NCBI GenBank assembly: GCA_964019695.1
Contig: OZ026515.1
Coordinates: 145,503,152 to 145,567,151 of the forward strand
Source of the DNA: Loripinus fragilis
Taxonomy: Eukaryota > Mollusca > Bivalvia > Lucinida > Lucinidae
Direction of reading: 5' to 3'
Length of the DNA stretch: 64,000 nt
The notes beneath the pieces are model-generated. The model ran no database searches and had not been told where the DNA came from. It saw only the letters and a program-made list of their open reading frames with translations. Below, in pieces: positions 56,960-64,000 of the stretch. How positions within the stretch are numbered: the first letter of the stretch is position 1; the number at the start of each line of letters is the position of its first letter. The position numbers and the translations under genes are program-made.

Positions 56960-57241
56960 GAAGTGAACTAACGGAAAGATATTTAGCAGATACATCCTGA
57001 AATAGCATGGAACTCCGTAGCTTTAACTAACGGAAAGATATTTAGCAGCTGCATCCAGAAATAGAATGGAACTTTGTGATTTTAACTAACGGAAAGATAT
57101 TTAGCAGATGCATCCAGAAAAAGCAAGGAACTTTGTAACTTTAAGTAACGGAAAGATATTTAGCAGATGAATTCAGAAATAGCATGGAACTTTGTAACTT
57201 TAACTAACGGAGAGATATTTAGCAGATGTATCCAGAAATAC
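56960..57241 (+). repeat. Minisatellite, 59-bp unit, array 1
   Basis: Five copies spaced exactly 59 bp (CTAACGG at 56968, 57027 and 57086, with variants at 57145 and 57204), each with AAAGATATTTAGCAG and CATGGAACTTTG. The same unit forms array 2 at 60211-60660. Confidence 0.9.
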
Positions 57242-57860
57242 GAGACCTGTTTCATGTTTGTTTGAACAGATTTGAATTTCATTTTTGGTGGTTTCATATA
57301 AATAAACAAACAAAGGACCTCGGACAGTCTTAATGAAGGATTGCCCATAAAAATGACCAGAGAAAAGTTTCAAAGAAAATCATATCTTTTCTATGAAAAA
57401 GATAGAAGTTTCAACCCTCGACTTTTCACAAAAGCCGTTTTCTCATTGGACAAGTACCTATTGAAAAACATGGGTTGAAAACTCTGTTTTTGCATATAGA
57501 AAATAGAAAAAAGTTTTACTAAAGTGCTTTCCTCCCCCCCATCCCACCCCATGACCAAACTTATCCTTTTGCATATAGTTGTAGTTTTACATTTCACACA
57601 TCATATAAAAAAAACGGCATGATTGGTCACGTGGGGGAACGCTGTCAAAATGCTCAAAAACACTTTATTATAAAAACTTATTAGAAACTATCAATTTGCA
57701 ATGGCATGCATCATGGCTTCAGTTATGAGTGCTTACAAAGTAATTAATTGTCTCATTTCTCAACCAAAAGCATATGTTGTGGGTACTCAACAGAACCGTC
57801 TTAATGAGATGGTTCTTTTACGCACCAAATTATAGGTTAAATCTGATGTGTAAGAAAATA
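57242..57860. other. Non-coding stretch with a palindromic repeat
   Basis: A short palindromic repeat of the 6895-6960 family at 57770-57826 (GTTGTGGGTACTCAACAG / GGTTCTTTTACGCACC). Nothing coding. Confidence 0.45.
57770..57826. repeat. Short palindromic repeat, copy 3
   Basis: ACTCAACAGAACCGTC and GATGGTTCTTTTACGCACC around a TTAATGA centre. Confidence 0.55.
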
Positions 57861-58884
57861 TATACTCAACAAAAAAAGTTAAGGAAATCTCAGTAAACCA
57901 TGCAACATAAGAACACCAAAGCAAATCGTTATTCAATTTTTGTTTATTTGTTTAGATACGTGTCATCGGTTGAGAAAAATGTTTACTTTAATTTGCTAGC
58001 ACCAACACCTTAGTTATGGCACAGTGTCAAGTAACCCAGGGGTCAAAGTCATTTTTCGCAAAAATGACTACCGAGTATTCCCTCATAAACACATGAAAAA
58101 CATGTAAGTTTTCAAAACTTGAAATGCAATTCCTTTGAATAACACATTAAATTAAATTGCTACCGTTAAACATCACATCTCGAAGATGAGAATGCCTTCA
58201 TCAGTAGCGAGTGTGTCCTCAGTCAGCGGCTAATAAGGACTATCATCGGTTTTGCATACTCTGAATACTGATGATTTGGTGCTGAGGGATCATCATCAAT
58301 ATCTCCTGCAACACTGCATCGAGAGGCTGGAGGTTTCTTGATGTCATTATTATGCGTTGGACCCTGTCCAAAAATGTCATAGACATGTTAAAATTGTAGA
58401 CATATCTGAAGAGCGAACTGACCAGTCAGTGCGCATAACATTGTTTTGCTGATTCTAGTAAGGTGTTTTCTGGCATTGTCATCCTAGGCCTGGTACAGTC
58501 ACTGGTTTTCGCACAAATAGGCAGGACAACAGACCTCAACACCTCATCCATGTACAATTGACTAATTAAGCGTCCCTCAATAACCACCAGATCTGTTGTC
58601 TTAGGTATTAAACATCTCAATCTCCCGAGGGACCTGCCGAACGTTATGTATGAAAACCTATGTTTGCTCCGTAAATTGAATTTTTGCGAAAAATGGAGTG
58701 AAGACCAGTCAACTTTGACATCGATTAACTAAGCTGCTATGGGCGCTACAGACCCAGATAAAGCGTCATAATAAAGAAAAATGGTCACATTGTACTATGG
58801 TGTAATTCAAAAGTCTTTAAATGTTTTAGATCTTTTGTCATATCCCCTCAAACACAATTTCCTTAACTTTTTTTGTTGAGTATA
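57861..58884 (-). mobile_element. Tc1/mariner-type transposon, inactive
   Basis: Inverted ends TATACTCAACAAAAAAAGTT followed by AAGGAAA, and the complement ending at 58884. A minus-strand frame at 58620-58426 reads VVIEGRLISQLYMDEVLRSVV, like the Tc1/mariner transposase segment before the second catalytic aspartate, and then decays. The rest of the transposase is deleted or scrambled. Confidence 0.82.
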
Positions 58885-60210
58885 TTAACGTTTTAACGCT
58901 CAAAAACTGTGTTTATCTAGACTATGATTTAAACAGTATGCAGATATGATACACCCCAGTGCACAAGTCAAACTGGTTCACCTTGAAACATTACAGGTAA
59001 TAGTCAAAAGTAATTGACATCACACTTCTTTAGGTGAAACAATGAAATCTTCTCAGCCCAAATTTTGTGCAAACGCATCACTTTCGTCCCAAGCTTTATG
59101 TCGCAAACATAATATTTACATGTATTTAGGTGAATTTTCGACGAAACTTTTGACTTTCTGTGAAATAACATTTTGTCACAAATATACCCCCACCCCCTAA
59201 ACCCTAGAGTCCTGGCATAATTATGCAATATTTTTTAAAATGTTTTTATTTTGCTAGGTGCACTAAATGTAAGGGTTTGATTTAAGCACAAAACTATAGT
59301 TTTCAGTTATGCATTATCCTAGTCACAGGCTGTCAAAATTTGGGCAGATTGAATAGGAAACTGTCCGAGGTCCTTTTGCTTTTTCATGCATAACTGACGT
59401 GTCCTGGTATTGTCAAACAGAAAAGATTTAAAGCATTGCCATAAAACGGTGGCCTTAAATACATCCCCACCCCTTTTAACTGATTTTAAGAGCTAAAACG
59501 GGTGTATCTTCTAAGAAAATACGTATTTATGTGTGAAATTTTCTTTTAATTTTAGAGGCACACACAGTCTATCATTAAAATGAGAAACAGCCTATGTGTG
59601 CCTGTTTTTGTTTGGAAACTGGGCTTAATAAAATCTTCTATACAAGTGTCCAAATGGGTATCTCATGTATAAAATGTGTCTTGGAAAAAGTTTGAAAAAG
59701 CAAATTCTCAAAACTCACAGCCGACTCAATTTTTTTTTTAGAAATTTTAAGTACCTATTACTGATAAAACTGATCACCAAATACTGCATTTGAGTATTTA
59801 ACATACAATTTAGTGTTGCTATGGAAATTGTAAAACCTAAAATTTGATGTTTAAGTCGCTTCCAAAAAGTAAATATGCATCTGGAATGCTTAATTTTCTA
59901 ACAGAACATACTTTAATTATCTATGTACAATATATAAAAGGTTCCAAGAGAAAAACTTCATATCTTTTAGAGAAATTGTTGGAGAAAGATTTAGTACATT
60001 TCGTTTCAGACAGAATTTTTAAACGCTTAAAAGTTGACTACTCATCTTCAGAGACTGTTTCAAACCAGAAAATAAAAAATAAGAACTATTTTCTTGATGA
60101 CTGCATATTCCTGGAGATCAGACTAACCCACTGAAATCAAGTATTACCCAATATAACGAAAAATAAATGAGCAACGGCATTTTCAAATTTGTTCAAATAA
60201 ACATGAAACA
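58885..60210. other. Non-coding stretch
   Basis: A plus-strand open frame at 59844-60134 (starts MMFKSLPKSKYASGML) has no motif I recognise and no supporting context; not called as a gene. Confidence 0.4.
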
Positions 60211-60660
60211 TCTCTTGTAGCATGGAACTTTGTAACTTTTACTCACGGATATATATTTAGCAGATGCATCAAGAAATAGCATGGAACTTTGTAACTTTAA
60301 CTATCGGAAAGGTAACTTTAACTAACGGAAAGATATTTAGCAGATGCATCCAGAAATAGCATGGAACTTTGTAACTTTAACTAACGGAAAGGTAACTTTA
60401 ACTAACGGTAAGATATTTAGCAGATGCATCAAGAAATAGCATGGAACTTTGTTACTTTAACTAACGGAAAGGTAACTTTAACTAAGCAGATACAACCAAA
60501 AATAGCATGGAACTTTGTAATTTTAACTTACGGAAAGATATATAGCAGATGCATCCAGATATAGCATGGAGCTTTGTAATTTTAACTAACGGAAAGCTAT
60601 TTAGCAGATACATTCAGAAATAGCATGGAACTTTGTAACTTTAACTAACGGAAAGATAAT
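60211..60660 (+). repeat. Minisatellite, 59-bp unit, array 2
   Basis: About eight copies of the unit of 56960-57241. Several have an extra 21-bp-type duplication (AACTAACGGAAAGGTAACTT), giving a more irregular array. Confidence 0.88.
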
Positions 60661-60756
60661 ATGAAATAGGCACACCTAATGGGCAACCAACCACTATTTG
60701 ATCTGAGAGGATAGCACAGTATATGGTATCTCTTGTGAGTCGGTACTCGTGTGAGT

Positions 60757-60840
60757 ATAAAAAGTAAGGAAGATATAATTAGTACCACACCTGGCAAAGA
60801 ACACCTTATGAAAAGTGACAAAAGTGTTTCAGTAAATTGT
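60757..60840 (-). repeat. Dispersed repeat R1, partial copy F
   Basis: AAAGTAAGGAAG, TAGTACCACACCTGGC and AAAAGTGACAAAAG match the 3' third of R1. Confidence 0.6.
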
Positions 60841-60944
60841 CGTTGATCTGAGTACAAGGAAATAAAATAATCCTGCAAGCTATTTTAAAGGCGCTGGGAC
60901 TCTTAAACGGAAGTTCCTATTGGATACCATAAGGATTTTAATTT

Positions 60945-61359
60945 GAGCAGCGACATTTGATTTCCAACCATGTGTCATTTTGACAAGTGTAGACTCAGAC
61001 GAGCCTGTGCAGCCTCCTTTTAAGCTTAGAAACTCCAAATGATGTTCAGTCAGTAGCATAACACGCATAGAAAATTCAAGCGACTAGCAAAGGCTCTGAT
61101 CAGAGTGCGTGTATGCCCAGGCTGATCTGAGTCTTTGCTGGTCGCACATTAGCCTGGGTCCAGTCGTCAATATTTTGGCAATATTTTCTTATGCCAATAT
61201 TCTAAACAAAATAAGAGAATAAAAATATACCACATCAAAGGTATCGGTTGTCCGTTATAAATTTCGTCATTTTTGACCAAGGAACGGAAAAATAAAAAAG
61301 AAGAAGGAACCCAGGCTAGTCGCACATATCACATTGCTGGAAATCTTATGTCGCGGCTC
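60945..61359 (+). mobile_element. MITE family M1, copy 6, with a nested element
   Basis: GAGCAGCGACATTTGATTTC at the left and ATCTTATGTCGCGGCTC at the right. Interrupted by 61150-61318 plus a 9-bp duplication; without it the length matches the other copies. Confidence 0.85.
61150..61318. mobile_element. Nested MITE, TIR TAGCCTGGGT, 9-bp target duplication
   Basis: 169 bp with ends TAGCCTGGGTCC and GGAACCCAGGCTA. GTCGCACAT occurs at 61141-61149 and 61319-61327. A 9-bp duplication is typical of Mutator-like elements. No coding capacity. Confidence 0.82.
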
Positions 61360-61365
61360 ATTTGT

Positions 61366-63129
61366 GGCCGTCTTTTTTCAAAGGTGCGACGATGCACGTG
61401 GCAGTTGGCGTTTGGCTCAAGTCGTTATCACGTCGTGACGTAACGTTATAAGAATTGTGACGTCACGTCATGGGGATCACACAGCCGCTTGCTTGAAAGA
61501 GCTATCATTAACGTTCAAGCTCCTGGTGATCGAATAAATCCCTCAGTCTTATGGTTAAAATACAAGTTAAATATCAACAAAACTGGCATTTTCGCGATTC
61601 ACTTTTACTTTTTGTATTTTTTTCAATGTCAATGATGATCACGGCACATTTTTCAAAGGTAGAATAAGGTTTTTAGTTCTATCGAACCGACTCCGTATAG
61701 ACGCTTCTTAATATACAGCTCATTAATATTAATATAACACCAGAACGAGGCATCGCTGGCAAACAGAGTTCCAAGCTGGCTTAATGATAGTAAAATAATA
61801 GTGTTAATTCCAACACAATAGTACGTCATATAACATAAGAGAATTTTATTTCATACCTATATAACCTTTAATTTAATTGAAGAATATGTAAAGTCCACCC
61901 GGAATGCATTTGCACAGGAAATCCAGCTCAATAAGTGCTAATATATTAATGACCTATTTAACTCTCCAATTATGATAATTAATATGTTGTTAGGTTGCTT
62001 TGCTTTTTTTCCTTGAAGCAACTAGATTTTCAAGTGGGATTTTAGGCTTATCTGCAATGTAATCTCATTTGTTAATGCATTCCAGACCTTTGCAAAAGTG
62101 CAAAACCACACAAAAATCATGAATAACCATGACCCCTCCTGCCATGTCGAGAAAGAAATAATAAACAAATGCTTCAGTTTTTCACTGTAATGTAGGGATT
62201 GTATTACAACTTAGGAAAAAGCTCTTACCATACACCTTCCAATCCAATGTCCTTTATTTTCATTTGAGAAATTTTGTCTGAATGGACATGGATGTTGAGC
62301 TACAGATGTTAGGTTTCATTTACATGTTATAATGTTTTAACATGTTTTTTCTTCGTCCTATAGTACAGATTACCATTAAATGAAGCCAGCACATTATCGC
62401 TTCTGCTCAAAGCTAAGTAGCAGAGAATTGCACTCAAACCCCAAACCGCCCCCTCGCACCACCAACGAAACTTGTACATGTACCAACACAGGAGCGGATG
62501 GACGAATTTTGGAAGGAGGGTTAAGATGTATTTAGGGGGGTTGATTTTTCTGATTTTACCCCATTTTTCTGAAATATCTCATGAAAATGAAATAATTGGG
62601 TGTCAAAGGGTGGTTCAATCGACCTCACGCCCCCTCTTGTCCCCACTGCAACAATTACTCGAAAAGTTATATTAACCGCGAACAACACAATATATGTATA
62701 ATAAAAATGTATAATTTTGTGTGATCATACGTAAGTTTTAGGTTACACTTTTTGTAATTAACTGCTATAAGCTATCTTTCTTTTGTAGAAGAAAATGAAA
62801 ATAATATGTTGACAAATGCTTTAAAAATTTGAACTATGTACATGTAATACTAAGCAAGGAAGGTATTTGTGCGGTCTGATATTTATGGTATTGAGATTCA
62901 ACTGTTAAAGCTGTCTGACATTTACTCCTGGATAGTAATTTTCGGCCATAAAAGGCCCAAGGAACCCAACCTCCGTCTGAATACATATACTCGTAAAACA
63001 AACATCTATGAGACGCATCCGCTGCTTTTACCCAGTAAACTTATGGTTCGGCTGGGGCCACCATGGACTTGATATTTTCTTGTTTATGTTGATCAATGCT
63101 CTACATAATAGTCAATAATTTTCAGTCAT
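61366..63129. other. Mostly non-coding stretch; one weak exon candidate
   Basis: Several ACGTCA-type motifs near 61420-61475. Apart from the candidate exon at 62229-62299, no gene or repeat is recognised. Confidence 0.4.
62229..62299 (-). CDS. Candidate small cysteine-containing exon (weak)
   Basis: On the minus strand, CTGTAG precedes and GTAAGAG follows a 71-bp open segment coding QHPCPFRQNFSNENKGHWIG then RCM. It enters in phase 1 and leaves in phase 0, so it cannot splice in frame directly to LU exon 1 (which needs phase 1). It may belong to another gene or be chance. No family recognised. Confidence 0.2.
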
Positions 63130-63262
63130 GTCGGGAAGATTTCCTATCTTTCTGGGTTGTTGAACCAGTACTAAGCAAAGGATAAGGTATCTTGCTCAAG
63201 GACACAATGCAGTGCCTCTGTTGAGTCTCTAACTAGCGACCCTTCGATCTCAAGTCTAACCC
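63130..63262 (-). mobile_element. tRNA-derived SINE, copy 2 (degenerate)
   Basis: GTTGAACCAGTACTAAGC, TATCTTGCTCAAGGACACAA and CAGTGCCTCTG align with 8050-8115; the tRNA part (CTAACTAGCGACCCTTCGAT) is decayed and the A-box end is lost. Confidence 0.7.
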
Positions 63263-63323
63263 TCTTCCTATATTACATTACACAGAAGAGTATACTTTTA
63301 TTATCCAACGCTATATAATATGC

Positions 63324-63616
63324 ACCAGTCATTTGTAACAACGGCCCCCAGCCTCAGCAAACAGCTGGAACTTTGACATTTTGTTAAGCGATTCCCTGCT
63401 ATAACCCCCACACTGCGGGGACAGTAAGCTGGTAAAAACACGGCAATTTTCCCCTGCAGTCTATTCTATTTTACATTGCACCGGTATATCAAATCCATAC
63501 CATTTTCCCCACACTCTTGGGACAATGCAAAAGTTAAAACATGGCACATTTGCCCGGGTTTCCCAGTCTTCCTCTAGGTCTATGGGAGGGTGTGTGGTTA
63601 CAAATGACTGGTGCAT
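63324..63616. mobile_element. MITE family M3, full copy
   Basis: Ends TGCACCAGTCATTTGTAACA and TTACAAATGACTGGTGCA, about 293 bp, with ACTGCGGGG and TGGTAAAA inside the left half. Fragments at 37686-37850 and 44700-44767. Confidence 0.78.
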
Positions 63617-64000
63617 TATGATTTCATCTAAATGTTATAGATAAAGCTCTAAATGTTTAAAACCATCTATGTGAAGATTTCTTATAAAGCATATTATGAA
63701 GGTGTATTTATCTGGTTAAATATGGTACTGCAGTTTACCCTGAAGAAACATGAACATGATTGTTTTGATAAGTTTCTGGAAAATTAGTTTTAAATATGAT
63801 AAATGTGTGGAAAAATGGATATTCTGTATAGATATACTGGTATTTAAAATTATTACTGTTTTTGAAAGGAAAACAACTTCGAATCATGTCTTGAAATAAT
63901 GCCATTCGTCTCTTATTAATTTATTCATACATTGCTTTCTTTTGACTTAACCTTTTGAAAAATGATGAAAAAATACAACTAACTACACCATTATCTGCCA
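63617..64000. other. AT-rich non-coding end of window
   Basis: No gene or repeat recognised. Confidence 0.4.

Noticed and set aside
59844..60134. 96-codon open frame on the plus strand
   Set aside because: No recognisable motif, no splice context and AT-rich composition like its surroundings.

Overview
The window reads as animal nuclear DNA, most likely from a marine bivalve or other mollusc. It is AT-rich and intron-rich and has no bacterial-style gene packing. It carries one multi-exon host gene of a secreted-lectin type and many transposable elements of kinds common in bivalves: CR1/L2/jockey-group LINEs, a Penelope-type reverse transcriptase, Ty3/Gypsy elements, tRNA-derived SINEs and many MITEs. 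The species is inferred, not demonstrated.

Host gene: on the minus strand, seven exons between 50921 and 26932 assemble in frame. Exons at 50839-50921, 46567-46638 and 42656-42785 encode a 12-cysteine module ending in a CC....CN motif, as in Ly6/uPAR (LU) domains. Exons at 41200-41336, 37255-37351, 27984-28148 and 26932-27215 encode a complete fibrinogen-related domain (FReD). All six junctions agree in phase; one intron must use a GC-AG splice pair. The first exon (signal peptide) was not found. The introns are filled with mobile elements, including a MYND zinc-finger pseudogene on the opposite strand.

Left part (1-13.9 kb): a 5'-truncated LINE split by a clean 224-bp insertion; a long LINE (about 2.4-7.3 kb) with a 2A-like motif, a PHD finger, an endonuclease and a reverse transcriptase, itself split by a roughly 1-kb insertion; a tRNA-derived SINE; several inverted-repeat elements; and the degenerate integrase end of a Gypsy element.

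Centre-left (15.5-23.9 kb): one complete insertion of an LTR retrotransposon with unusually long LTRs (2497 and 2024 bp), an exact 5-bp target duplication (GTATG), a tRNA-Leu primer site, broken gag and protease, and no reverse transcriptase or integrase core. It cannot move by itself.

Right part (24-64 kb): two MITE families (six and three copies) that have different ends but share a roughly 55-bp hairpin core; a 2.8-kb DNA transposon with a 6-bp target duplication; two further LINE remnants on the minus strand; a dead Tc1/mariner element; minisatellites; and smaller dispersed repeats. Apart from the LU-FReD gene, essentially every recognisable coding segment is derived from a mobile element.
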